Under the pieces are notes generated by a model. It searched no databases, was not told the DNA's origin, and was given only the letters and a program-made list of their open reading frames with translations. This document shows, piece after piece, positions 10,100 through 18,946 of a DNA stretch of 64,000 bases (position 1 is the first letter of the stretch; every line of letters starts with the position of its first letter). The stretch is from assembly GCF_046736075.1 (NCBI RefSeq), contig NZ_CP177163.1:2294001-2358000 (forward strand). Direction: 5' to 3'. The position numbers and the translations under genes were made by a program. The DNA comes from Stenotrophomonas sp046736075. GTDB lineage: Bacteria > Pseudomonadota > Gammaproteobacteria > Xanthomonadales > Xanthomonadaceae.

Positions 10100-10172
10100 G
10101 TAGTGCCGGCCGCTGGCCGGCTCTGCAGGGCGTCGGGTGGGTTCCGAGGAGCCGGCCAGCGGCCGGCACTAC
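10100..10172. repeat. GTAG/REP paired palindrome
   Basis: GTAGTGCCGGCCGCTGGCCGG (from 10100) and its inverted partner ending GCCGGCACTAC (10172) flank a 30-nt loop. This is a dimeric REP between the convergent rhomboid and glpQ genes, likely a bidirectional 3' boundary. Confidence 0.88.
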
Positions 10173-11270
10173 CTAGCGTTCGGTGTCCACTGCCTGGCGG
10201 CCCAGCGCCGGGTCGTCGGTGAAGAAGGCATCGATGCCGGTCGCCAGGTAGGCGCGCATCTCCGCCACCGACCCGTCCGCATTGCGCGCATTGGGCTCGC
10301 CGCTGCGGAAGTCGGCGGCCTGGAAGTAGTTCTCCGGGCGGAAGGTATACGGGATCACCATCAGCCCGGCCGCATGCGCATCGCGCACCAGCGCGGTCGG
10401 GGTGCCCAGCTTGCCGGCCGCATCCAGCGGAATCACCATGCGCAGGCTCGGTCCGATGCCGTCGGCATAGGTCGCCACGTCCTGCAGCCCGGCCGGGGTG
10501 ATCAGATCCGCATAGCGCTGGGTGCCATTGGCGGCCAGCACATCGCCGGGCTGCTGTGCCGGATCGCCCAGCAGCTGCAGCAGGCGGATGTTGCTGTCGC
10601 GGCCGATCCTGCCGCGCAGATACTGCAGGTTGCCGACCTCGAACGACTGGATCGTCACCGGCGCCACGCGGGTATAGGCATTGCCCTGCAGCGTGGCCAG
10701 CACCTTGTCTTCCATCGGCAGGCCGATGCTCTTGAAGTAGGTGCCGTGCTTGATCTCCGGCACCAGCCCGATGCCGCGGTTGGCGCGGCCGGCCTGCTGC
10801 ACCAGGAAGGCGATGATCTCGTCCAGCGTGGCAATGCGGAACTGCCCATCGAACGCGGTGCTGCGCAGTTGCGGCAGCCGCTCGCGGGCGTACAGCGTCT
10901 TCAGCTCGGCCAAGGTGAAGTCTTCGGTGAACCAGCCCTCGATGCGCTCGCCGTCGATGGTCTTGACCGTCTTGCGGCTGGCGAACTCCGGGTGTGCGGC
11001 CACATCGGTGGTGCCGCCGATCTCGTTCTCGTGCCGCGACACCAGCACGCCGTCCTTGGTCATCACCAGGTCCGGCTCGATGTAGTCCGCACCATCGGCG
11101 ATGGCCTGGGCGTACGACGCCAGGGTGTGCTCGGGCAACAGCGCGCTCGCGCCGCGGTGACCGTACACGGCCGCCTTGCGCGGCGCGGGGGAAGATTCAG
11201 CGCTCATGGCCACCGATGGTGCCACGGCCAGCGACAACAGCAACGCACAACCCCACAACGACTTCGACAC
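10173..11270 (-). CDS. glpQ: Periplasmic glycerophosphodiester phosphodiesterase
   Basis: Hydrolyses glycerophosphodiesters to glycerol-3-phosphate plus alcohol. The 365-aa protein begins with a signal peptide (MSKSLWGCALLLSLAVAPSVAMSA), giving a periplasmic enzyme. GDPD motifs are YGHRGASALLPEHTLASY (catalytic His), DYIEPDLVMTKDGVLVSRHE (metal ligands and second His), and GLVPEIKHGTYFK. Length matches GlpQ rather than cytosolic UgpQ. The start codon is GTG. It lies 96 bp downstream of mnmE on the same strand. Confidence 0.9.
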   Translation of the reverse strand: MSKSLWGCALLLSLAVAPSVAMSAESSPAPRKAAVYGHRGASALLPEHTLASYAQAIADGADYIEPDLVMTKDGVLVSRHENEIGGTTDVAAHPEFASRKTVKTIDGERIEGWFTEDFTLAELKTLYARERLPQLRSTAFDGQFRIATLDEIIAFLVQQAGRANRGIGLVPEIKHGTYFKSIGLPMEDKVLATLQGNAYTRVAPVTIQSFEVGNLQYLRGRIGRDSNIRLLQLLGDPAQQPGDVLAANGTQRYADLITPAGLQDVATYADGIGPSLRMVIPLDAAGKLGTPTALVRDAHAAGLMVIPYTFRPENYFQAADFRSGEPNARNADGSVAEMRAYLATGIDAFFTDDPALGRQAVDTER

Positions 11271-11366
11271 CGCAAACCCCTGTTGATGCGGCCCGCGCCA
11301 ACGCGGCGGGGCGTGGAAAGGACCGGCGTAGTGTGGCGATGCGGTGTGACAGCGGGAAGTACGCGG

Positions 11367-12710
11367 CTACTTGCCGATGCAGAAGCTGGAGAAGATCCGC
11401 CCCAGCAGATCGTCCGCGCTCATCCGCCCGGTGATCTCGCCCAAGGCCTCGTGCGCCAGCCGCAGTTCCTCGGCGGCCAGTTCCAGGTGCTCGTGCACCA
11501 GCTCGGCCTCGGCGCGCTCGGCATGGCCGATGGCCTGGACGATCGCCTCCACGTGGCGCGCGCGTGCGGAGAACTCCCCATCCACGCTGTCGCCGGCGCC
11601 ACCGCTGGCCAGTTCGCGCAGCCGCGCGTGCAGGCGGTCCAGCCCCAAGCCGGTGGCTGCCGACACATGCACCACATCCGGCCCGGCATCGGCGGGCAGT
11701 TCGGCCAGCAGATCGCTCTTGTTGTGGATCCACAGCTGCTGCGGCACGTCGGCGATGGCATCGCCGATCGCGACACGCCCGGCCTGCGGATCGCGCGCAT
11801 CCAGCACGATGATCGCCAGGTCGGTGCGCTGCATCTCCGCGCGTGCGCGGCGCATGCCTTCGCGTTCGATCGCGTCACCGCCTTCGCGCAGGCCGGCGGT
11901 ATCGACCAGGGTCAGTTCCAGCCCGTCGATGCGGATGGTTTCGCGCAGGGTGTCGCGGGTGGTGCCGGCGATGTCGGTGACGATGGCACGTTCGCTGCCA
12001 GCCAGCGCATTGAGCAGTGAGCTCTTGCCGGCGTTCGGCGGCCCCACCAGCACCGCGTGCAGGCCATCGCGCAGCTTGCGGCCGCGTTCGGCGTCGTCGC
12101 GCAGCCGCCCCATCGCGCGCAGCGCCTCGCCCAGGCCGCCGCGCACCTGCTCGCCGCCGAGGGTATCCAGCGGTTCATCGGCGAAGTCGATGGCCGCTTC
12201 CACGTGGATGCGCAGCAGAACAAGCTGTTCTGCGACCTCCTCCACCCGGCGCGAGAACACCCCGTCCAGCGAGCGCCGGGCCGCGCGCGCTGCGCGGGTA
12301 TCGCCGGCGGCGATCAGATCGGCGATGGCCTCGGCCTGGGCCAGGTCGAGCTTGCCGTTGAGGAAGGCGCGCTCGCTGAATTCCCCGGGCCGCGCCTGCC
12401 GCGCGCCCAGCGCGATGCAGCGCGCGACCAACTGCTGCAGCACTACCGGGCTGCCGTGCCCCTGCAGTTCCACCACCTCTTCGCCGGTGAAGCTGTGCGG
12501 TGCCGGGAACCACAGCGCGATGCCGTCGTCGATCACCTCGCCGTGGGCATCGCGGAAGCGGGCGTAATGCGCGTGTCGCGGGCGCAGCGTACGCACGCCG
12601 ATCGCCTCGGCGATGGCGGCCGCGTGGGGGCCGGACAGGCGCAGCATGCCCACGCCACCGGCGCCGGGTGCGGTGGCGATGGCCACGATGGTGTCGGGAG
12701 CGGAGGACAT
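11367..12710 (-). CDS. mnmE: tRNA uridine-5-carboxymethylaminomethyl(34) synthesis GTPase
   Basis: With MnmG it modifies wobble U34 of tRNAs. The 447-aa protein has an N-terminal folate-binding domain (PDTIVAIATAPGAGGVGMLR...), a helical domain and an inserted G domain: G1 GPPNAGKSSLLNAL, G2 TDIAGTTRDT, G3 DTAGLR and G4 NKSD. The C-terminus ends FSSFCIGK, the invariant CIGK motif with its catalytic cysteine. The order rpmH-rnpA-yidC-mnmE on one strand is ancestral in gammaproteobacteria. Confidence 0.97.
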   Translation of the reverse strand: MSSAPDTIVAIATAPGAGGVGMLRLSGPHAAAIAEAIGVRTLRPRHAHYARFRDAHGEVIDDGIALWFPAPHSFTGEEVVELQGHGSPVVLQQLVARCIALGARQARPGEFSERAFLNGKLDLAQAEAIADLIAAGDTRAARAARRSLDGVFSRRVEEVAEQLVLLRIHVEAAIDFADEPLDTLGGEQVRGGLGEALRAMGRLRDDAERGRKLRDGLHAVLVGPPNAGKSSLLNALAGSERAIVTDIAGTTRDTLRETIRIDGLELTLVDTAGLREGGDAIEREGMRRARAEMQRTDLAIIVLDARDPQAGRVAIGDAIADVPQQLWIHNKSDLLAELPADAGPDVVHVSAATGLGLDRLHARLRELASGGAGDSVDGEFSARARHVEAIVQAIGHAERAEAELVHEHLELAAEELRLAHEALGEITGRMSADDLLGRIFSSFCIGK

Positions 12711-12780
12711 GGGGCGGGCTGCCGTGTGCGATGGATCGGGGCCATTCTACGGATCGCGCCGGTGCGCGGGCCGCAGATGC

Positions 12781-12808
12781 AGGAAACCCGCCTTGCGGCG
12801 GGTTTCCT
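12781..12808. terminator. Hairpin between yidC and mnmE
   Basis: AGGAAACCCGCC, loop TTGC, GGCGGGTTTCCT form a perfect 12-bp stem just after the yidC stop (12825, minus strand). There is no strong T-run, but position and strength suggest a yidC 3' end. Confidence 0.75.
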
Positions 12809-12824
12809 GGTTCCGGTTGCCCGG

Positions 12825-14522
12825 TTACTTCTTGTTGGCGGGCGCGGCGGTGGCCGGCACCGGGTCACTGCCGTGGCGCTTGGTCATCCACCACTGCTGC
12901 AGCAGGCCCAGGCCACCGTTGACCACCCAGTACAGCACCAGACCGGACGGCATGAAGGCCATCATGACGCCGAAGATCAGCGGCATCATCTGCATCATCT
13001 TGGCCTGCATCGGGTCCATGCCCGGCGCCGGCGTCAGCTTCTGCGTGGCCCACATCACCGCCACGTTGATCACCGGCAGGATGAAGTACGGGTCGCGTGC
13101 GGTCAGGTCCTGGATCCAGCCGAACCACGGCGCCTGGCGCAGTTCCACCGATTCCACCAGCACCCAGTACAGCGCGAAGAAGATCGGCATCTGGATGAGG
13201 ATCGGCAGACAGCCGCCCATCGGATTGATCTTCTCCTTCTTGTACAGCTCCATCATCGCGGTCTGGAACTTCTGGCGGTCATCGCCATAGCGTTCCTTGA
13301 GCTGCGCGATACGCGGCTGGAAGCGACGCATCTTGGCACCGCTCTTGTACTGCGCGGCCGACAGCGGGTACAGCACCAGCTTGAGCAGGATCACCAGGCC
13401 CACAATCGCCCAGCCCCAGTTGTTGACGACCTTGTGGACCTGGTTCAGCACCCAGAACAGGCCCTGGCCAATGATCGCCATCAGCGAGAAGCGGCTGTAG
13501 TCGACCACACGGTCCAGACCCGGCACGTCTTCCTTGGCGATCTGGTTGACCAGCTTCGGGCCCACCCACAGGCGTGCCTCGGAGCTGACCTGCTGGCCCG
13601 GCGCGACGGTGAAGGCCGGGCCGGTGGCCTGGATCTGGTCGCGGCCGTCATGCTGGGACAGCGCGTAGTTCGCGGCCTGGTCGGCCTGCGGAATCCACGC
13701 GGTGAAGAAGTGGTGCTGCAGCATCGCGATCCAGCCACCGGTGACCTGCTGGTTCAGCGGGCCATCTTCCAGGTAGTCCTTGAAGGCGCGGCGCTGGTAC
13801 TTCTTCTCGGCATCGAACCAGGTCGCGCCGTTGAAGCTGAACGAGTCCGGGTTGGTCATGCTGCGCGACAGGATCGTCGGGGTGCGGTCCAGGGTGCGGT
13901 AGACGTAGCCGTTCCACGGGGTGGTACCGGCGTTGATCACTTCATCCTTGATCTTCACCGCGTACTCGTTGCGGCTGACCGTATACGTACGGCGGATGCT
14001 GACGCCGTTCGGGCCATTCCACACGAACGGGATCTGCAGTTCGTTCTGGCCCTTGGCCAGTTCGAAGGTCTTGGCATCGCCGACCAGCGTGAAGCCGTTG
14101 GCTTCCGGCACCGGCATGCTCTTGTCCTGGCTGGTCCAGCCACTCACCGCGCGGTACGGGTGGGTGGCTTCCTCGGTCAGCAGGCGCACCGGCGGGCTGC
14201 CGTCGTCCTTGGTCTGCGGGAACTGCAGCAGCTCGGCATCCAGCACCGTGCCGCCATCCAGCACCAGGCGCAGCACGTCGGTGGTGACGGTAACGCGCGG
14301 GGCGCCGGCGTCGGCCTGGGCGGTCGCCGCGGCCGGGGCACTGCCCGGCGCGTGCGGCACCGAAGCGCCCGGCACGGCACCAGCGGCAGCGGGCACGGCG
14401 CCCGTGGTCTGGGCGGCCACCGGCGCGGTCGCCGGAGCGGCCTTGTCGCGGCCCCACTCCATCCACAGCAACACGGCCACCATCAGCCAGGCAAAGATCA
14501 GGAAAACGCGGGTCTGGTTCAT
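12825..14522 (-). CDS. yidC: Membrane protein insertase YidC
   Basis: Inner-membrane insertase and Sec-linked foldase of 565 aa. TM1 is at the N-terminus (MNQTRVFLIFAWLMVAVLLW), followed by an Ala/Pro-rich linker and the large periplasmic domain (about 70-340). The conserved C-terminal five-helix core starts at NNWGWAIVGLVILLKLVLYPL, continues with GGCLPILIQMPIFFALYWVL and ends in a Lys-containing tail. The ATG shares one base with the rnpA stop (TGATG), so the two are translationally coupled. Confidence 0.97.
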   Translation of the reverse strand: MNQTRVFLIFAWLMVAVLLWMEWGRDKAAPATAPVAAQTTGAVPAAAGAVPGASVPHAPGSAPAAATAQADAGAPRVTVTTDVLRLVLDGGTVLDAELLQFPQTKDDGSPPVRLLTEEATHPYRAVSGWTSQDKSMPVPEANGFTLVGDAKTFELAKGQNELQIPFVWNGPNGVSIRRTYTVSRNEYAVKIKDEVINAGTTPWNGYVYRTLDRTPTILSRSMTNPDSFSFNGATWFDAEKKYQRRAFKDYLEDGPLNQQVTGGWIAMLQHHFFTAWIPQADQAANYALSQHDGRDQIQATGPAFTVAPGQQVSSEARLWVGPKLVNQIAKEDVPGLDRVVDYSRFSLMAIIGQGLFWVLNQVHKVVNNWGWAIVGLVILLKLVLYPLSAAQYKSGAKMRRFQPRIAQLKERYGDDRQKFQTAMMELYKKEKINPMGGCLPILIQMPIFFALYWVLVESVELRQAPWFGWIQDLTARDPYFILPVINVAVMWATQKLTPAPGMDPMQAKMMQMMPLIFGVMMAFMPSGLVLYWVVNGGLGLLQQWWMTKRHGSDPVPATAAPANKK

Positions 14523-15013
14523 CAGCGTGGAGGCTCGGCGTGGCCGGCACGCGATGCCGGCTCGGACTGGGAAAGGGATGCAACGCCCAGAGGCGGCGGC
14601 ATTGTGCCGTCCGCGCCCGGCATGGGCAATGTGCCAAGGCGGCGCAACAGGCGCTCGAAGGCCTGGCGGATCTCTGCATTGCTGGCGGTACGGGCAGCGC
14701 TACGGGCGACGACGACGTAATCGCCGGCACTCAGCCACGGCCGTAGGTGGCGTGTGGCATCGCGCAACACACGCTTCACTCGGTTGCGACCCACGGCTCG
14801 GGGATCGACTTTGCGCGACACCGCAAGACCCAGCCTGGCCGGAGAATCGCTCTTCAGCCAGTGCAGGGTCATCAGCGGATCGGACACACGGCGGGCGCCG
14901 TTGAAGACCGTTGTATATTCGGCACGCGTACGAACCCGCGCAGAGCGAGGAAATCGCTTGCGCGGGTCGGAACTGCTCACAGTCTGGATTGCGTCTGCCG
15001 CGGGAAGCGGCAT
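14522..15013 (-). CDS. rnpA: Ribonuclease P protein component
   Basis: Protein subunit of RNase P, needed for 5' maturation of tRNAs. The core is RFPRSARVRTRAEYTTVF, LGLAVSRKV and the RNA-binding signature RNRVKRVLRDATR. A Pro/Ser-rich C-terminal extension follows the usual end. Start choice is uncertain: ATG at 15013 is taken, but a TTG at 15022 (overlapping the rpmH stop) or an internal GTG at 14980, closer to the family's usual N-terminus, are possible. No separate yidD lies between rnpA and yidC. Confidence 0.92.
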   Translation of the reverse strand: MPLPAADAIQTVSSSDPRKRFPRSARVRTRAEYTTVFNGARRVSDPLMTLHWLKSDSPARLGLAVSRKVDPRAVGRNRVKRVLRDATRHLRPWLSAGDYVVVARSAARTASNAEIRQAFERLLRRLGTLPMPGADGTMPPPLGVASLSQSEPASRAGHAEPPR

Positions 15014-15018
15014 TGCAA

Positions 15019-15159
15019 TCAAGCGCTCAGGACTTTGCGGCCCTTGGCGCGGCGACGCGACAGGATCTTGCGGCCGTCAGCGGTCTTCATACGGGCACGG
15101 AAGCCATGGTCGCGCTTACGCTTGAGGTTGCTGGGTTGGAAAGTGCGCTTGGTGGCCAT
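15019..15159 (-). CDS. rpmH: 50S ribosomal protein L34
   Basis: 46-residue basic ribosomal protein. The sequence reads MATKRTFQPSNLKRKRDHG, then FRARMKTADGRKILSRRRAKGRK and ends VLSA; it is unmistakable L34 and full length. It is the first gene of the rpmH-rnpA-yidC cluster. A good promoter lies upstream (-35 TTGACG at 15226-15221 and -10 TATAGA at 15204-15199, minus strand, 16-bp spacer). Confidence 0.98.
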   Translation of the reverse strand: MATKRTFQPSNLKRKRDHGFRARMKTADGRKILSRRRAKGRKVLSA

Positions 15160-15198
15160 GCGGGCCTCTATATGAAGGGGACGGAAAGAACCGGAAAT

Positions 15199-15226
15199 TC
15201 TATAGACCTGGTTGCGGTGCCGTCAA
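15199..15226 (-). promoter_or_regulatory. Probable sigma70 promoter of rpmH
   Basis: On the minus strand, TTGACG and TATAGA are separated by 16 bp, ending 40 bp before the rpmH ATG. This is close to the sigma70 consensus and correctly placed for the ribosomal-protein operon. Confidence 0.7.
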
Positions 15227-15266
15227 GTGCTGCCCACTACGGGATTTCATCGGCCTGTGCAATAGC

Positions 15267-15287
15267 TGTGGATCATTTTGTGAATAA
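15267..15287. promoter_or_regulatory. DnaA-box-like pair upstream of dnaA
   Basis: TGTGGATCA (15267-15275) and TGTGAATAA (15279-15287) each differ slightly from the DnaA box TGTGGATAA. Located between rpmH and dnaA, they may mediate dnaA autoregulation or contribute to the origin. Confidence 0.6.
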
Positions 15288-15413
15288 CTTCGGGACAACC
15301 ATTCCCGGCCCCCCTCGTCGGTGGTAGTCTGCGCCATCCATTCTTCCCCCCTTCCGGCCTGCGGTGCGGCGGTTTCCTACGCCTTTACCGCTGGCCCCAG
15401 ACGATTATTGCCG

Positions 15414-16748
15414 ATGGATGCCTGGTCTCGTTGTCTCGAACGCCTTGAAGCGGAGTTTCCGCCAGAGGACGTTCACACCTGGTTGAAGCCGCTGCAGGCA
15501 GATCTGCGCGCGGACAGCCTGGTGCTTTATGCGCCAAACGCCTTCATCGTCGACCAGGTGCGCGAGCTGTACCTGGCGCGCATCAAGGAACTGCTGGCGC
15601 ACTTCGCCGGTTTTGGCGACGTTTTTCTTGAAATCGGCTCGCGTCCGCGCCCGGTGGAGCCGCAGATCGCGCCGATTTCGGGCTTCACCGCCCCGGTTGT
15701 GCCGGCCGAGCCGCTGGTGCCGTTCGCCGGCAACCTGGACTCGCACTACACCTTCGCCAACTTCGTGGAAGGCCGCAGCAACCAGCTGGGTCTGGCCGCG
15801 GCGTTCCAGGCGGCGCAGAAACCCGGCGATCGCGCCCACAACCCGTTGTTGCTGTACGGCGGGACCGGCCTGGGCAAGACCCACCTCATGTTCGCGGCCG
15901 GCAATGCGATGCGCCAGGCCAACCCGGCCGCCAAGGTGCTCTACCTGCGTTCGGAACAGTTCTTCAGCGCCATGATCCGTGCGTTGCAGGAAAAAACCAT
16001 GGATCAGTTCAAGCGCCAGTTCCAGCAGGTGGACGCGCTGCTGATCGATGACATCCAGTTCTTCGCCGGCAAGGATCGGACCCAGGAAGAGTTCTTCCAC
16101 ACGTTCAACGCCCTGTTCGACGGCAAGCAGCAGATCATCCTCACCTGCGACCGGTACCCGCGCGAAGTCGAGGGCCTGGAAGCACGGCTCAAGTCGCGGC
16201 TGGCCTGGGGCCTGTCGGTGGCCATCGAGCCGCCGGACTTCGAGACCCGCGCGGCCATCGTGCTGGCCAAGGCCCGCGAGCGCGGTGCTGAGATCCCCGA
16301 CGATGTGGCGTTTCTGATTGCCAAGAAGATGCGCTCCAATGTCCGCGACCTCGAGGGTGCGCTGAATACGTTGACCGCCCGCGCCAATTTCACGGGCCGT
16401 GCGATCACCACCGATTTTGCCCAGGAAACCCTGCGCGACCTGCTGCGTGCCCAGCAGCAGGCCATCAGCATTCCCAACATCCAGAAAACCGTTGCCGACT
16501 ACTACGGGCTGCAGATCAAGGATCTGCTGTCCAAGCGCCGGACCCGGTCGCTGGCCCGCCCCCGCCAGGTGGCGATGGCGCTGACCAAGGAACTGACCGA
16601 GCACAGCCTGCCGGAAATCGGCGACGCCTTTGCCGGCCGGGACCACACCACGGTGCTGCATGCCTGCCGCCAGATCCGGACGCTGATGGAAACCGACGGC
16701 AAGTTGAGGGAAGACTGGGACAAGCTGATCCGGAAGTTGAGCGAATGA
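15414..16748 (+). CDS. dnaA: Chromosomal replication initiator protein DnaA
   Basis: AAA+ initiator of 444 aa that opens oriC and loads DnaB. Domain I starts MDAWSRCLERLEAEF and includes TWLKPLQA. The AAA+ core starts at YTFANFVEGRSNQLG, with Walker A GGTGLGKTHL, Walker B LLIDDIQFFAGK and sensor regions. Domain IV carries the DNA-binding signature FAGRDHTTVLHACRQI near the C-terminus. ATG 15414 gives the family N-terminus; the frame is open further upstream. dnaN and recF follow on the same strand. Confidence 0.98.
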   Translation: MDAWSRCLERLEAEFPPEDVHTWLKPLQADLRADSLVLYAPNAFIVDQVRELYLARIKELLAHFAGFGDVFLEIGSRPRPVEPQIAPISGFTAPVVPAEPLVPFAGNLDSHYTFANFVEGRSNQLGLAAAFQAAQKPGDRAHNPLLLYGGTGLGKTHLMFAAGNAMRQANPAAKVLYLRSEQFFSAMIRALQEKTMDQFKRQFQQVDALLIDDIQFFAGKDRTQEEFFHTFNALFDGKQQIILTCDRYPREVEGLEARLKSRLAWGLSVAIEPPDFETRAAIVLAKARERGAEIPDDVAFLIAKKMRSNVRDLEGALNTLTARANFTGRAITTDFAQETLRDLLRAQQQAISIPNIQKTVADYYGLQIKDLLSKRRTRSLARPRQVAMALTKELTEHSLPEIGDAFAGRDHTTVLHACRQIRTLMETDGKLREDWDKLIRKLSE

Positions 16749-17024
16749 TGCATGTACGCCGCTAAGGCGTCATCGCATAAAACGGTGCAGAATCCGGTAG
16801 TAAGCACGGGACAGGCTGTGGATAAAAAAGCCCGCTGATTCGGCGGCAAAATTATCCACAGCTTTCCCCACCCCCTGAGGGGCAGTAATGCAGAGGGTTT
16901 CGCGGTCCAAAACCCTTTTATTTACAAAGACTTAGCTGTGTTTTCCAGCGATTCTGGCGCTACCAGCACCACCAAGCTTTTGATTTATTCCACATTTTTT
17001 TAAAGCATAGGGGCACGGAACCAC
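16749..17024. promoter_or_regulatory. dnaA-dnaN spacer with two consensus DnaA boxes
   Basis: A 276-bp spacer holding TGTGGATAA at 16817-16825 and TTATCCACA at 16852-16860, both perfect consensus and in opposite orientation. An AT-rich stretch follows (about 16915-16930 and 16980-17010, including TTATTCCACA). It is one of two origin candidates here and also the dnaN promoter region. Confidence 0.65.
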
Positions 17025-18125
17025 ATGCGTTTCACACTGCAGCGCGAAGCCTTTCTCAAGCCGTTGGCACAAGTCGTCAACGTGGTCGAACGCCGCCAGA
17101 CCCTGCCGGTTCTGGCTAATTTCCTGGTCCAGGTCCAGAACGGACAGCTGTCGCTGACCGGCACGGACCTGGAAGTGGAAATGGTGTCGCGGATCGCGGT
17201 GGAAGATGCCCAGGACGGCGAGACCACCATCCCCGCCCGCAAGCTGTTCGAGATCATCCGCGCCCTGCCCGACGGCAGCCGGATCACCGTCTCGCAGACC
17301 GGTGACAAGATCACCGTGCAGGCAGGCCGCAGCCGCTTCACCCTGGCAACGCTGCCGGCCAACGACTTCCCGTCGGTAGACGAAGTCGAAGCCACCGAGC
17401 GCGTCGCCATCGGCGAAGCCACCCTGAAGGAACTGATCGAGCGCACGGCGTTCGCGATGGCCCAGCAGGACGTGCGCTACTACCTCAACGGCCTGCTGTT
17501 CGACCTGCGTGGCGATGCACTGCGCACCGTGGCGACCGACGGTCACCGCCTGGCGCTGTGCGAAACCGAGCTGGAAAAAGCCAGCGGCGCCAAGCGTCAG
17601 ATCATCGTGCCGCGCAAGGGCGTAACCGAACTGCAGCGTCTGCTGGAAAGCGGCGATCGCGAGATCGAGCTGGAAGTCGGCCGCAGCCACGTCCGCGTCA
17701 AGCGCGACGATGTGACCTTCACCTCCAAGCTGATCGACGGTCGCTTCCCGGATTACGAAGCAGTGATCCCGATTGGCGCCGATCGCGAAGTGAAGGTCGA
17801 CCGCGAAGCTCTGCGTGCCTCGCTGCAGCGTGCCGCGATCCTGTCCAACGAGAAGTACCGCGGCATTCGCGTGGAAGTCTCGCCGGGCAACCTCAAGATC
17901 AGCGCGCACAACCCCGAGCAGGAAGAAGCCCAGGAAGAGATCGAAGCCGATACCACGGTCAGCGATCTGGCGATCGGCTTCAACGTGAACTACCTGCTGG
18001 ATGCGCTGTCGGCTCTGCGCGACGAGCACGTTGTGATCCAGCTGCGTGATTCCAACTCGTCGGCGCTGGTGCGTGAAGCCAGCAGCGAGAAGTCGCGTCA
18101 TGTGGTGATGCCGCTGCGCCTCTGA
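17025..18125 (+). CDS. dnaN: DNA polymerase III beta subunit (sliding clamp)
   Basis: Ring-shaped processivity clamp of 366 aa. It begins MRFTLQREAFLKPLAQVVNVVERRQTLPVLANFLV, continues with the three-domain clamp fold (LSLTGTDLEVEM; RYYLNGLLFD; ATDGHRLALCE) and ends RHVVMPLRL, the canonical VMPxRL C-terminus that lines the peptide-binding pocket. It is full length. The gene is followed by a terminator and then a long non-coding origin/parS region before recF. Confidence 0.98.
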   Translation: MRFTLQREAFLKPLAQVVNVVERRQTLPVLANFLVQVQNGQLSLTGTDLEVEMVSRIAVEDAQDGETTIPARKLFEIIRALPDGSRITVSQTGDKITVQAGRSRFTLATLPANDFPSVDEVEATERVAIGEATLKELIERTAFAMAQQDVRYYLNGLLFDLRGDALRTVATDGHRLALCETELEKASGAKRQIIVPRKGVTELQRLLESGDREIELEVGRSHVRVKRDDVTFTSKLIDGRFPDYEAVIPIGADREVKVDREALRASLQRAAILSNEKYRGIRVEVSPGNLKISAHNPEQEEAQEEIEADTTVSDLAIGFNVNYLLDALSALRDEHVVIQLRDSNSSALVREASSEKSRHVVMPLRL

Positions 18126-18134
18126 CAGGTGCAA

Positions 18135-18150
18135 GGTTCCACGTGGAACA
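18135..18150. promoter_or_regulatory. parS-like site 1
   Basis: GGTTCCACGTGGAACA, 15/16 match to the chromosomal ParB-binding palindrome TGTTCCACGTGGAACA, ten bases after the dnaN stop. Confidence 0.82.
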
Positions 18151-18162
18151 GACGTAATCAGG

Positions 18163-18190
18163 AAACCCGGCCGAGTGCCGGGTTTTCTTT
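18163..18190 (+). terminator. dnaN terminator
   Basis: AAACCCGGC, loop CGAGT, GCCGGGTTT, followed by TCTTTT: a classical Rho-independent terminator just past dnaN and the first parS-like site. Confidence 0.85.
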
Positions 18191-18202
18191 TGGCTGCGAT
18201 GT

Positions 18203-18218
18203 TGTTCCACGTGGAGCA
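18203..18218. promoter_or_regulatory. parS-like site 2
   Basis: TGTTCCACGTGGAGCA, one mismatch from the ParB-site consensus, in the dnaN-recF spacer. Confidence 0.8.
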
Positions 18219-18414
18219 TTCGCGATTCGACCGTGAGTCGGCTGCGCTCCCCCGTTTCACGATCGCGTTGCCGACTGCGCCAACCACGATGGCTGCGAAG
18301 AGGAACGGTGAGATCCACGCCCCCGGATTCTGCGCAATTCCACGTTCTTCGCTGATCCCGAGCCAACAGATCCGACGCTGCCGAAGCAGCGCTTTTTTCA
18401 GCGCCTGGATCACA

Positions 18415-18660
18415 GCTCTATGCTTTAAAAACTGTATATAAATCTAAAGCTAGGTGGTGATGGTAGGGCCAGATTTGGTTGAAAAGTACCTTATCTTGTT
18501 GAAATCAAAGGGAAATTAGACCTCGAAACCCCCGGTAAAACAGGCCCTGAGCCTGGGGTTGAACCTGTGGATATCTTTCAGGGGTAGGATCGGGGCTCTT
18601 TTTATCCACAGCTTGCGCAGAGTTTGTGCATAAGTCATACAGAGGGCCTGTGGACAGCGG
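18415..18660. other. Candidate oriC: AT-rich element plus DnaA boxes
   Basis: The 820-bp dnaN-recF spacer has no credible gene. About 18415-18530 is strikingly AT-rich for this genome (for example CTTTAAAAACTGTATATAAAT), a plausible unwinding element. It is followed by DnaA-box-like nonamers: TGTGGATAT at 18566, TTATCCACA (perfect) at 18602, TGTGCATAA at 18625 and TGTGGACAG at 18649. ParB-like sites flank it. I favour this spacer or the dnaA-dnaN spacer as oriC but cannot decide between them from sequence alone. Confidence 0.6.
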
Positions 18661-18814
18661 AATCCGGTGCCCCTGAATCCCTTCCGATCTGCGCACTGAA
18701 CCCTTGCGCTGTCCTTCAGATTTCAAGAAATCGACGCGTCCAGACGACGCGAATTCCTTGAAATCTGCACGGTTACACCCCTGGCCGCTGCGCAGATTTC
18801 AAAGAATTCGAGGG

Positions 18815-18830
18815 TGTTCCACGTGTTCGG
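18815..18830. promoter_or_regulatory. Degenerate parS-like half site
   Basis: TGTTCCACGTGTTCGG keeps the left arm and centre of the palindrome but loses the right arm, so binding is doubtful. It lies 117 bp upstream of the recF start. Confidence 0.4.
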
Positions 18831-18946
18831 TGCCGGCGGATCGCCGGTCCGGTGGGCACACCTGGGCGCAGATCCGTGGAACCCGGCCGATGCAGTAAGC
18901 TGATCGATTCCCCCTCCCTCCCCGGCCGTCGGCCCAGATCGTCCGC

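Noticed and set aside
12181..12200. parS-like TTCCACGTGGAT in mnmE
   Set aside because: Only the central bases match; outer arms diverge, so it is a chance CACGTG in codons.
10137..14720. Long plus-strand open frames over glpQ, mnmE and yidC
   Set aside because: Antisense shadows of clear minus-strand genes; composition is low-complexity His/Ala/Arg.
18175..18441. Short open frame in the dnaN-recF spacer
   Set aside because: Starts inside the dnaN terminator, contains a parS-like palindrome and has no coding features.
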